From Bathynomus jamesi (Eukaryota; Arthropoda; Malacostraca; Isopoda; Cirolanidae), in the NCBI GenBank assembly GCA_023014485.1, contig JAJOZX010007500.1, positions 27,501 to 91,500 on the forward strand: a DNA stretch of 64,000 nucleotides. The letters run 5' to 3'. The notes beneath the pieces were generated by a model. The model did not search any database and had not been told where the DNA came from. It worked only from the letters and a program-made list of their open reading frames with translations. Position 1 is the stretch's first letter; the number at the start of each line of letters is the position of its first letter. Of this stretch, positions 53,370 through 63,928 are shown in pieces. The position numbers and the translations under genes were made by a program.

Positions 53370-53520
53370 TAGACCTACCTTATATATTCTCCTCTTTCCT
53401 GTAAAATTTCCTTAGCTACTTTTCCAGGGTTAAAGTATTTTTTCAACCTTTTTCTGTCACTGTCTCTGGCGGGGAGGAAGCGGGGCAGAGTATGCTTTTC
53501 TATCCAGTTTTGCTAGAATA
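53370..53520 (+). repeat. Diverged CR1-like LINE 3' untranslated fragment
   Basis: Read on the minus strand, it shares ACTGGATAGAAAAG, then CCGCCAGAG-like sequence, GAAAAAGGTTGAA, ACCCTGGAAAAGTAGC and GGAAATTTTACAGGAAAG in the same order as the 3' untranslated region of LINE copies B-E. The orientation is therefore opposite to the array, and the fragment is older by its many mismatches. No (TC)n tail is left. Confidence 0.8.
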
Positions 53521-53938
53521 ATTTCAATATACTTTATAAATAATTATGCAAACTCCTCACACAATAAGTTTACTTCCTATTAGAAGTATTTGGCATTTAA
53601 ATGCAATTAAATCGATACTTACGCCCATGTCTGCGACCTAGAGATGGAAAGAACAGGCATCGATATGAAGTTAACTACTGCCCGTTCTCATTTAAAAATA
53701 TGATGGCGCTAGTAGTATGATGGCATTTGGGGGGACAGACATGGATAAATTTGAAAATTCTCCCCCCCCCCACCGTCCTTCATGACGGTCTCCTACCTTC
53801 CCTTATAAGGTGTCTTTCATGGTCTTTCATGTGAAAAAATTCTCCTTGGGTTCGTTCACGGTCTTTTATAAGAGATATTTAAACAAAAACAGACAAAAAC
53901 AAAAACGGACAAAAACAAACAAAAAACAAACAAACATA
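53521..53938. other. Unassigned DNA, no gene seen
   Basis: Contains a C run (53761-53772) and an A-rich (ACAAAA)n-like stretch (53880-53936) before the palindrome. No coding frame is supported. Confidence 0.4.
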
Positions 53939-54052
53939 CATTCGAGTTCGAAAAGGCACTTTCTACGCAGCGTTCCGGCGCGTTCCGTCGTGCTCTTGGC
54001 CGCATTAGTTTTAGCTGCAGGGGAGGAACATTCTCACACATCAGACTGATAT

Positions 54053-54102
<50 letters not shown>

Positions 54103-54301
54103 AGGTGGGGCCACCAGCTTGACCTTCGTGTGAAGAGAGACCAACGCACGAAACAACATAAGGTTCATAAGGTACACACACAGAATATCAGTCTGATGTG
54201 TGAGAATGTTCCTCCCACTGCAGCTAAAACTAACGGGGCCACGAACACGACGGAACGCGCCGGAACGCTGCGTAAAAAGTGCATTTTTTCGAACTCGAAT
54301 G
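53939..54301. repeat. Large inverted repeat, arms about 120 bp
   Basis: The left arm (53939-54060) includes CATTCGAGTTCGAAAA, GCGTTCCGGCGCGTTCCGTC, TTAGTTTTAGCTGCAG and GACTGATATTCTGTGT. The right arm (about 54173-54301) is its reverse complement with few mismatches. The loop of about 110 bp holds a (TA)n tract and the GACCTTCGTGTGAAG region. No transposase is seen. It could be a fold-back MITE or a palindromic duplication. Confidence 0.85.
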
Positions 54302-54930
54302 TTTTTGTCACTCAATTTTGAACCTTATATCCTCGAACAATAGAGATTGAACAGAAGAAAACTTTAAATAAATATTTGAAAAAGGGCTTAATAGACTTAT
54401 ACGAGAGTATGTATGGACCTCGAAACATAGAGAGTTGCGTTGTATTCTCGAAGCGTATTATTATAATTTAATACCACATTGCATCTTCGTGTGTAGTTCC
54501 ATCGTACGGCTTCCATATGTTAACTAATGCGAAAATCACAAAAAACAAAATCAGGTTAAACACATTTTAAATAAAAACAATTTCTTTGTTTAATATCTGT
54601 ATTATGAAAAATAAAATGAAGGTTTATTATTTTAATTTAAATAAGTTAATTTCTCTCTTTTTTTAGGGGAACTGACTTATTTTCATCCGAGCTGAAGCCC
54701 AAACACAATCTTTTTAGACATTCATAACACCTGCTTAATTGTTTATTCACTTTTAAATAAGTAGTTTTCTGTTATTTACTTTGATATATAAATATCTTCT
54801 GGTATGTGAGCTAATAATTTTACTGCACATCAAATAGTTATAAAATTGTGTTTAAAGAAATTTCTCTTTAAACGTTAAAGGCAACGTAATTTAAAAATTT
54901 TAATGTTCTGTTATTTGTATGTAATATTTG
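54302..54930. other. AT-rich DNA, no gene seen
   Basis: No supported coding frame or repeat. A segment around 54590-54800 (TGTATTATGAAAAATAAAAT and following) resembles, in reverse orientation, sequence at about 59400-59590, suggesting another diverged repeat copy. Confidence 0.4.
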
Positions 54931-55369
54931 AGAGGTCGCGCGTCTTAAGGTACCTAAGCGCCACCACAGGCGAAAACGTGTTTTTGATGGATGTCACTAT
55001 TTTCACCCTTCCTCTATCGCGTGGTTTGGGTTATAATGACCTTACGACACTAGAAGTATGGTTGAAAACCTTATGAAGCGAACTACTTTTTTCACCCCTA
55101 TCGCCAGCCAAAAGTTCACCCAAAGTTCGGCATAATAAGAAAATCAAACAATTAAAAAAATATATATAAAATATAAAATATGAAAATCTTTTCCAAAAAC
55201 TCATCAACATCTTCATTAGCATACTTAAAACTCTAATTTAGCCAAGAAATGAACGTTCTAGCTCAATTAAGAACAGAGATACTATTGCCAGAATATTGCT
55301 GAACTTTGGAGGCGATTTCTGACGAATTTTAATTTTGGCGCTTAGGTACCTTAAGACGCGGGACCCCTC
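54931..55369. mobile_element. 439-bp non-autonomous transposon with GTCTTAAGGTACCTAAGCGCC ends
   Basis: Inverted terminal repeats share CGCGTCTTAAGGTACCTAAG followed by CGCCA on both sides (54938-54964 and about 55335-55361), with A/G-rich outermost bases. ATTTG flanks both ends (54926-54930 and 55370-55374) as a possible 5-bp target duplication. The interior is AT-rich and has no transposase. Superfamily unassigned. Confidence 0.7.
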
Positions 55370-55465
55370 ATTTGTATGTATGTACTGATATTTAGACTAT
55401 ACATTTCGTGAATCAACCCACGTAAAGAAGCCGAGATAATATAGCCGTCTCCTCTCTCTATTGTG

Positions 55466-55506
<41 letters not shown>

Positions 55507-55534
55507 ATAAGTATGGGGTATTCTATCCAACAAT

Positions 55535-56440
55535 AATTTCAGGCCTATTGCTATCGCCTCTTGCTTCTCGAAACTACCAGAGAAACTTGTTACACCGCTT
55601 AAATGATTACTTAATGAACAGCTAATGACTTTGGTTTTAAAAGGTCCTACTCAACTGATCTGTGTATCTATGTACTTAAGGAAGTTATATTTAAATACAC
55701 TGACAGTAATTCAACTATTTATAGCTGTTTCCTAGATATAAGTAAGACATATGATAGAATGAACCACAATATTTTATTTACAAAAGTAGAAGACAGGGAA
55801 ATTCGCATGTACATATTAAATTTATAATAACATAATATACGATGAGGAAGTACAAGAATTTAAGTATTGGGGTCAAACCATCACCAGCTCCTTGACTGAT
55901 GACTCGAATATAAGAAAATCTCGAAGCCTTTGTGTTAAAGCGAATATGACTATAAGGAACCTCCGGTTCTGTACAAATGAAGCTAAAGAAACTCTGTTTC
56001 TGTAGTAATATATATGGGCAGCAACTCGGTGGCTTATAAAAAAGGTTCTGGCAGAACCCTAAATTTGCAGTCTGAAAGATCTTTTAGACTCCTTCATAAA
56101 TTACTCCGAGATGCTCAGCTTCCACAAATGTTTTCTCCCCACAATAAGCTTCCCGGAGGTAACAAGACAATACAGTCTAATGCAAAGAATTAAAAAATCA
56201 ACCAGCCGATTAGCCAAGCTATTTACCAGTCCTGCCGTACGTCACCTAAGCTATGGAATTCATGGTGTGAAAACGTCTGCTTGTAGCTTCACTTAACTCC
56301 GACATTACTGTATTATTTCTGATTAATTGTATATATTTCTATCCTTAGTATGTGATTTGTCATTGTATTATTAATATTTGTCATATGGACTATAGTCTGC
56401 CAATAAACCTTTTTCATTTTCATTTTTATTTTCATATAAA
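55535..56440 (+). pseudogene. Non-LTR retrotransposon remnant (reverse transcriptase)
   Basis: Shifted frames encode RPIAIASCFSKL (about 55545), FKRSY-like sequence, then IYSCFLDISKTYDRMNHNIL (about 55720), the reverse transcriptase motif with the catalytic Asp. The sequence then jumps to YWGQTITSSLTDDSNIRKS and MTIRNLRFCTNEAKETLF (about 55865-56005), the thumb region, so the palm with A-D-D is deleted. The C-terminal stretch reaches about 56295, and repeated TTTTCATTTTCAT at 56409-56437 looks like the 3' tail. Clade not certain. Confidence 0.7.
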
Positions 56441-57267
56441 ACAGTGAAATAAATAAGTAAGTATGCCTTAAATTTCGATGTGATACCGCACAGTTAAAGA
56501 AAATGGTTATTGAGTTTTACGGAAGTTACTCTGGTATTTTTGTGACACGTCTTCTAACCAGTCTCTCTCTCCTTAACTCATACTCATGATTTTTCAGAAT
56601 TATCAACCCCCCAACTGTAAAATACTTGGTCAAGATCTAACAACTTTAATACAACTACATTATGCATCATCGGTAAAGATTAATTTATTTAACCTCGCAT
56701 TAGCTATAAAATAATCAACTCTTGTCTCGAAACAAAGAAACGTACAAGTTATCTTTCCATTCCACCATTGTGGCCCTAATTCTATTTGCAGATTCTGATG
56801 AAGCGAATTGTTTTATATACTTTCACCTTCTATCCCTCACGCATATTGTATAGGTCAATTAGAACATTTTTTGGAGAAAAAGGATTATGGTGATTTGCTT
56901 GCGTCCACATATTAGGATTGTTGAGCAAAGATTGTTGCCTAAAAAATATCGCCGTCTTTGTCTTTCATGGAGCAATACCACTAAAGTAATTGAATACATA
57001 TCTTCAATAATAATTGCAACAGAGATCTTTCACTACAGAGTCGCTTCCCAGAGATGATTATTTAATCAAACCTGAAAGTATCATTCTTTGCAAATTCTGG
57101 TCGCGTTGTTCACCAAACCGGTGTGAGCCTACGCCTGTTTATTACAACTTCTTTCAAAGCAGTCGTAAATCCTCTAGTCTTTTCTCTGAAGCAGGAGTCA
57201 CACCAAACTATTTTACATCGAACGCTTTCTAACATCTACATACTAACAGAAATGAGGAGGCCGCATA
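56441..57267. other. Unassigned DNA, no gene seen
   Basis: AT-rich sequence between the LINE remnant and the Tc1 pair. Only short frames occur and none is recognisable. Confidence 0.45.
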
Positions 57268-57269
57268 TA

Positions 57270-58230
57270 AGCACACCGGACAAAAAATTAGTCACCCCTC
57301 TCAGAATGTACCTAATAACGTGTGACGGCGCCTCTGGCCTTGATAACCGCACGAATCCGTCGAGGCAGAGACTCTACGAGGTTGTGCATGTACTGAACAT
57401 CGATTTGCTGCCACTCGTTCATCAGCCGGTTCCGAAGTTCCGCCAGAGTCAGTGGGTGTCTATTCCTGCGCTTCACTTTCTGTTTCCAGCCTGAACAACA
57501 CCTTCGACGCATTCAGGATTAAAGGCTTCATTGGACCTGCGATGTACTCGTCGCCTCCCATCATTGGAGAACAAACAAAAACGGGACTCATCGGACCAAA
57601 TTACACGTTTCCAATCTGCCGCAGTCCAGTTTTTGTGCCTCTGAGCCCATTTATAACGTGCCAATTTGTGACTTGCTGTTAACAGCGGCCTCTTCCGTGG
57701 TACCCTGCTCCAGATGTCCATCGCATGCAGTTCTCGTCGCAATGTCCGTTCGGAAATTGGTCGCTGGAGAACCTCATTGGTTTCTTGGAGCAATTGTTCT
57801 CTGGTTTGAAAACGATTTGCAGTTACTAGACGAGAAACATGGCGGCGGCCCCTATTGTCGAGAATTGTTTTCCGGCAACAGTTACGCCGTCGATTGTCAG
57901 TTGATTGCGAACTACACCACTCTTTGTAAACTCGCTGGACAGTACGCGTTGACACACCAACAAATTGGGCTACTTCAGACATTTTGTGTCCGTGGGCTCT
58001 GCCAAACACGATGGCTCCTTTTTGCCACTGAGTAACGTCTGCCTCACGACCCATTTTGCAGACTATATCCAACACACTTTGTTCTTCACCACCTCACGAA
58101 ACAGATCTGATCCTGTGTGCTACGTCACCGCTACTTGTCACTTACCAATGCTACATCAGCGCCCTCTGTGTGACCTTGAACTTCCTACTATCAGTGCTAT
58201 TAGGGGTGACTAATTTTTTGTCCGGTGTGC
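57270..58230 (-). mobile_element. Tc1-type transposon, copy 2 (left half of an inverted pair)
   Basis: The left end AGCACACCGGACAAAAAATT is preceded by TA (57268-57269). The transposase starts at 58054 on the minus strand and is open to 57473 (VSTRTVQRVYKEWCSS, SDESRFCLFSNDG, VEGVVQAG). It then has the same internal deletion as copy 1, joining to RRNRHPLTLAELRNRLMNEW. Its 5' end at 58230 abuts copy 3 with no TA between. The catalytic second Asp and Glu are deleted. Confidence 0.92.
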
Positions 58231-59177
58231 AGCACACCGGACAAAAATTAGTCACCCCTAATAGCACCGATAGTAGGAAGTTCAAGGTCACACAGAGGGC
58301 GCTGATGTAGCATTGGTAAGTGACAAGTAGCGGTGACGTAGCACACAGGATCAGATCTGTTTCGCGAGGTGGTGAAGAACAAAGTGTGTGTTGGATATAG
58401 TCTGCAAAATGGGTCGTGAGGCAGACGTTACTCAGTGGCAAAAAGGAGCCATCGTGTTTGGCAGAGCCCACGGACACAAAATGTCTGAAGTAGCCCAATT
58501 TGTTGGTGTGTCAACGCGTACTGTCCAGCGAGTTTACAAAGAGTGGTGTAGTTCGCAATCAACTGAAAATCGACGGCGTAACTGTGGCCGGAAAACAATT
58601 CTCGACAATAGGGGCCGCCGCCATGTTTCTCGTCTAGTAACTGCAAATCGTTTTCAAACCAGAGAACAATTGCTCCAAGAAACCAATGAGGTTCTCCAGC
58701 GACCAATTTCCGAACGGACATTGCGACGAGAACTGCATGCGATGGACATCTGGAGCAGGGTACCACGGAAGAGGCCGCTGTTAACAGCAAGTCACAAATT
58801 GGCACGTTATAAATGGGCTCAGAGGCACAAAAACTGGACTGCGGCAGATTGGAAACGTGTAATTTGGTCCGATGAGTCCCGTTTTTGTTTGTTCTCCAAT
58901 GATGGGAGGCGACGAGTACATCGCAGGTCCAATGAAGCCTTTAATCCTGAATGCGTCGAAGGTGTTGTTCAGGCTGGAGGTGGTTCCGTGATGTTCTGGG
59001 GATGTTTTTCGTACCAGGAAATGGGCCCTCTCGTTCCAGTGACGATGAATTTGAACCAGCAGGCGTACCTCCGCATACTAAAGTCGCCGGATTCGTGCGG
59101 TTATCAATGCCAGAGGCGCCGTCACACGTTATTAGGTACATTCTGAGAGGGGTGACTAATTTTTTGTCCGGTGTGCT
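58231..59177 (+). mobile_element. Tc1-type transposon, copy 3 (right half of an inverted pair)
   Basis: Starting AGCACACCGG directly after copy 2, it runs to GGTGTGCT at 59177, followed by TA (59178-59179). The transposase frame from ATG at 58409 to 59146 is open: TQWQKGAIVFGRAHGH, helix-turn-helix VSTRTVQRVYKEWCSS, SDESRFCLFSNDG, GGSVMFWGCFSYQEMGPLV. It then jumps from LNQQAYLRIL to the terminal region, a different deletion from copies 1 and 2 that also removes the second Asp and the Glu. Confidence 0.92.
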
Positions 59178-59179
59178 TA

Positions 59180-59700
59180 TATGTAATAATAACAATAAAT
59201 CAATATTAGTAATAATATTTAAGTGGATGTTTAGAGGAGGAAAACAACTTTGATATTTTAGTTTTAAAGCAGCGTTACGCAACTCGATTTTCTCTTAACA
59301 CATGCAATGTTATAACGAAATTTGATGAACAGTAAAATTATTAATTCACATACCAGAAGATGGCATGTGAAAGTGAATGTGATGGTATATATCGATGTAA
59401 ATAACAGAAAACTACATATTTAAAAGTAAATAAACATATATGCGTGTGCTATAAGTATATATTGTATTTGAAGGTCATCTCGTTTGAAAATAAGCCAGTT
59501 TCCCTTAAAAAAGAGAGAAATTAATTTATTTAAATTAAAATAATAAATATTCATTTTATTTTTCATAATACAGATATTAAAAAAGAACTTGTTTTCGATT
59601 TAAAATATGTTCAGTCTGATTTTGATTTATGTATTGTTCGCAATTTGTTAACAGATGAAAGTTGGATGTATTGATGTCGATGACTCGTTAGGCCTATTAA
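59180..59700. other. AT-rich DNA, no gene seen
   Basis: Only short frames. Its right part resembles the reverse complement of the sequence around 54590-54800, so it may be a diverged repeat. The I/Jockey-type LINE begins near 59700. Confidence 0.4.
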
Positions 59701-62655
59701 AACCTTTCAGATATTCATTTTAAGTTTTCATTTCTACCGTCTGGCGGTAACACGATAGAAATACAGGCAGTTAACATTAAAACACGCGCAAAACACAACA
59801 CCACACTAATCAACATTTACATCCCACCAGATAGTTCACCTCAGGTGCCAGCCAATTACAATCCACAGTTACACAATCTTGCCTCTCTCACTAATGTCAT
59901 CTTAGGAGGAGACTTCAACGCCAAAGACACTAGTTGGTACCTGCACAACCAAAACAACACCAGAGGCGCCAACATAGCCACACAACTAAACAGCCTCTTC
60001 ATTCTTAACAATACAGAAGAACATACACACATACCACATCAAGCAGGATACTCAAACTCCTCCCCAGACATAACGTTCTGTTCCCCCTCACTAGCAACAC
60101 ATACACAATGGAGAACAGAAAAACAACTGTCATCAGACCACCTGCCCATCATCATTACAACACATTCTACACTCTGCCCCAACAGCCTTAGGCACACTTA
60201 CAGAAATTACAAGAAAGCTGATTGGGAACAGTTCAAAATACAGACTGAGGAACAATTCACCACATTAAACAGCACACCCATCATAAACATCGATACAACA
60301 CTCAAGACATTTAATCAGATTATCAATAATGCAAACAAATACATACCCAAGGGCAACATTAGGAAATACAACCCAAATTACACTAGAGAAATAGCCCACC
60401 TCATAAGGCAACGTAACAACCTCAAACATAACACACAAACACCACACACACAAGCCATAAAGCAGCAGATACAACAGCTCAACACAGAAATAAACAACAA
60501 ACTCAAAGAAAAACAAACAGAAACATTCAGGGAATTCATAACAACACTAAACCACTCCACAGATACATACAGGCTATACAAGACTATAAACAGCATTACC
60601 CACTCTAACAGCGGCATTCACACCTCACACGCGGCTATCTGTCGCAGCCAAAATAATATCCCAACATACACACAACAAGCTAACATTCTAGTTAATCACT
60701 ACGCAAAGATAAGTCACTTAAACAGAGACAACAACCAGAAACACGCAGACAAACAAACAGCCAGACACAAGAAAACCTACAGACTCGACACGACCATTAC
60801 ACCCTTCAATACAGACCAGACCACAAAGATCATCAAAAACATTAAAAATTCGAAGGCTACTGGACCAGACAACATATCTAACATACACCTTAAACACTTG
60901 GGCCCACAAGGAATACTAGCTCTCACAATATCAGCACATATTCATACCAACACTGTATTATTCCTGACATATGGAAACAAGGTAAAATTATTACACTACT
61001 CAAACCAAACAAAAATCCAACAGAACCAGCTTCCTACAGACCCATTACTTTACTATGCACACCTTCCAAAGTAACAGAAAGACTAATCTTACAAATCACC
61101 AACCCACACATACTACTATCGCCTACTCAACATGGATTCAGACCTCACCACTCAACCACGACATTACTCACTAACCTGACGCAGCACATCATGGATGGCA
61201 TCAACTCTAGAAGACCAGCTCAACGTACACTATTAGCAACAATAGACATTAGTAAAGCATTTGATGCTATCCCACGCTTCCCTCTCATAAACAAAATACT
61301 CAACACAAACATGCACAATAACACCAAAAGGTGGCTGAGCAACTATCTCTCAGTAAGATACTCACATGTCACATTTAATGGCAAGTCATCCAAAAACAAG
61401 CTTTTTCCGAACGGGGTCCCTCAAGGCTCTGTTCTCTCACCAACACTCTTCAACTTATACATGCATGACATTCCAACACCCATAGATAACAAGCTTACCT
61501 TATCATCATATGCAGATGATATCACTCTAACATCCACCCACAACAACATCGACACCGCTACAAATAACCTACAAACATCCATAAACAGTATACAAGACTG
61601 GCTCACACACAATAGACTCAAAGTAGCGCCCACAAAATCAACCATCACCTTGCTTACAAGCAACACAAAAGAACACCAGGTAATTCCACAACTTACACTA
61701 AACAACATCAACATTCCACACACTCACAGAACCAAAATACTAGGTGTCACATACAACACATCATTATCTTTTGCAAACCACATTCAGGACATTAAAAACA
61801 AATGTACGTCAAGACTTAACACGCTTAGGGTACTAACAGGCACAAACTTTGGACACCAGCAGGAAACAACATCACTCATCTACAAACAATATATTCGCTC
61901 AGTTATGGACTATGCTAGCCCATGCTGGGCACCCATTATCTCAAACACACACATAAACACCTTACAAACAATACAAAACAACGCACTTCGTATCATTACA
62001 GGATGCACTCAAACAACACCAATAGAACACCTGCACACAGAAACAAAAATACTAAAAGTTAGGGAACATTTAGACATGAGGGGAACACAATTCATGGCAG
62101 CAGCGACAACTAACCCACAACACCCTTGCCACTACATGTACAATCATGCACCAACACCTCGCACCATTAAGGTAACACCAGAGAGACATTATAACCAAAT
62201 ACTCCATTCCATACCACGCCCCACAGACATCACACAGTACAGAAAACACATACACTCACACCTAACCCACAAAGCACTGACACGACTCGGTCCGAATGCG
62301 GTCCTAGGTGCGAAGCCGCCGCCCATTAACAGGTCAGAGATCAGCCTGAGCAGATCGGATCGAGTTAACTTAGCACGATTCCGATGTGGACATCACCCCA
62401 ACTTATGGACATATAAACACAGACTAGACAACTCCATAGACGACACCTGCCACCTGTGCCAAGACACACCACAAACAATTGAACACATTATGACTGACTG
62501 TACCGCTCTAGCACAACAACGAACACAACACAACATCACGAGTGCGCTGAACCTCTGGTCCACTCCGGAGAGGGCGATCGGTTACCTGCGTGCCGCCGGC
62601 TTGCTCGATCAGGGTGGGCTGATCGGCTAAACAACAACAACAACAACAACAACTT
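59700..62655 (+). mobile_element. I/Jockey-group LINE, 5'-truncated, with (CAA)n tail
   Basis: Endonuclease, reverse transcriptase and C-terminal zinc-knuckle segments lie in order and end in a (CAA)n stretch (about 62631-62653), which marks the 3' end. The 5' part of the endonuclease and ORF1 are missing. The coding strand is strikingly rich in A and C. Confidence 0.85.
59720..62630 (+). pseudogene. LINE ORF2: endonuclease, reverse transcriptase, zinc knuckle
   Basis: The first frame begins near 59720 and is annotated open from 59845 to 61074. It has NVILGGDFNAKDTSWY, QAGYSNSSPDITFCSPSL and LSSDHLPIIIT (APE-type endonuclease), then NSKATGPDNISNIHLKHLG at the start of reverse transcriptase. 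A frameshift near 61000-61070 leads to 61191-62630 with ATIDISKAFDAIPRFPLI, NGVPQGSVLSPTLFNLY and LSSYADDITLTSTH (catalytic Asp pair), IRSVMDYASPCWAPIIS and a C-terminal knuckle CHLCQDTPQTIEHIMTDC. It is otherwise well preserved. Exact clade (I, Nimb, Jockey) not determined. Confidence 0.88.
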
Positions 62656-63140
62656 GCCTGAACAAAGTACTCGAATGTATGTATGTTTTTGCATGATTTT
62701 GCATGTTTGTTCTTGTTTGCCTCATGAAAGAGCTTTTTTCAAGGAGGAAGGCGAGAATGAATCCTTTCTTAAATTTTTTTTTGAAGAAAGGTGAAAACGA
62801 ATTTTTTTTCCCCAAGGAGGAGGGGGGGGCCCCGAAAGGGGCCCTCAAGTGGCAAATGCCCTTCATTAAGGACGGTGAGACCCCATAAATGGGTTAAGAA
62901 CTTAAGTAAGGGGGCCCCTCATAACGAAGGCCTTCAGGGGGGCCCCTCCAGGGGCAGGATTTCAGAGCACCCCAACTTCCTCTCCCCAAACGCACCCATA
63001 CTACTACTAACATTACACGAGTTTCCCATTAAAAAAAATAGTTTGTCTGATTTCACATATTTCTGTAATTTTTGCTGGAAAAACTTAAATTATCCACATA
63101 CCAACATCACACGTCAGGCCTTTTTTTAAATATATATAGA
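62656..63140. repeat. GC-rich fold-back region downstream of the LINE
   Basis: 62820-62850 contains GGGGCCCCGAAAGGGGCCC, a near-perfect palindrome. GGGGGCCCC-type and AGGGGGGCCCCTCC-type segments recur at about 62911 and 62938-62952. Surrounding sequence is AT-rich. No gene is supported. Confidence 0.6.
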
Positions 63141-63333
63141 CTGACTTTGACTTATTCATTATTCGAGAAAATTCATGAAGCGGTCACTGGTGGATCATTT
63201 TAAGTTACTGTAAGTATTCTATAAAAAATATACTCTTGATTTTAACATCTTCAATAAAGTGTTTCTTTCATTTCTTCATGTTGTTTGGTAGTTTTCATAT
63301 TTTCGTCGTAATTGAGCCTAAATAAATAAATAA

Positions 63334-63382
<49 letters not shown>

Positions 63383-63750
63383 CCCTTTTTTTGAATATGG
63401 CTCATAACTACAAGGTGCTTATAAAAAACCTGCTGCCCGTGAAAATATCTAATACAGTATTTTCAACTCTTCTTTTGAATAATTAATAGTAATCAGGGAC
63501 AGGAAAGCATGTTATATTCAAAATGTGAAGCATACCTTGATTAGCTATATTAAAGTATTTACTGACATGCAATTAATAAATGCCTGTAGTGAAATCAGTT
63601 GTACTTAATTGAACTTGAGGACAGTGCCGTCATTGTTTTTTTTCCTTTTCTTGTATTATTGAAAGTATTTTATAACTAAATTAATTATGTACCTGTCTAA
63701 CTAGTCTTTCACCAGATTTATATAATTTTATCGTTTACTTTTATTGTTTT
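63141..63750. other. AT-rich DNA with (TAAA)n-(TA)n microsatellite
   Basis: AAATAAATAAATAAATAAAT at about 63318-63338 leads into (TA)n to about 63373 and (TG)n to 63381. Nothing coding seen. Confidence 0.6.
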
Positions 63751-63755
63751 AGCAA

Positions 63756-63786
63756 CTGATGATGGGAGTTTGACTTCCGAAACGTC
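63756..63786 (+). ncRNA. Hammerhead ribozyme-like core motif
   Basis: CTGATGA (63756-63762) and GAAA (63779-63782) are separated by a segment whose inner part GGGAGT-TTG-ACTTCC can form a 6-bp stem, followed by CGTC. This matches the conserved core and stem II of hammerhead ribozymes, which are known in Penelope-like and other animal retroelements. Stems I and III are not convincingly closed in the flanks I examined, so it may be a remnant. Confidence 0.35.
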
Positions 63787-63852
63787 TACATTAAATCTTC
63801 ATTATGTTGACTTGGGCGTTGATCATTCTTTTTATTCTTATATATATATATA

Positions 63853-63928
63853 TGGTGTCTCAGAAGTTGCGCACCACAGATTCAGGTCATTCACCCCTAT
63901 AAATATGTGCGCGACTTCTGAGACACCT
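63853..63928. mobile_element. 76-bp mariner-type MITE
   Basis: Inverted ends GGTGTCTCAGAAGTTGCGCAC and GTGCGCGACTTCTGAGACACC (each shown here over about 20 bases with one mismatch) enclose about 30 bp and are flanked by TA (63851-63852 and 63929-63930) in a (TA)n setting. Too small to code. Confidence 0.8.

Noticed and set aside
58428..58805. Minus-strand frame opposite the Tc1 transposase (also 19656-20027 and 57658-58035)
   Set aside because: Antisense shadow of the transposase, repeated in all three Tc1 copies.
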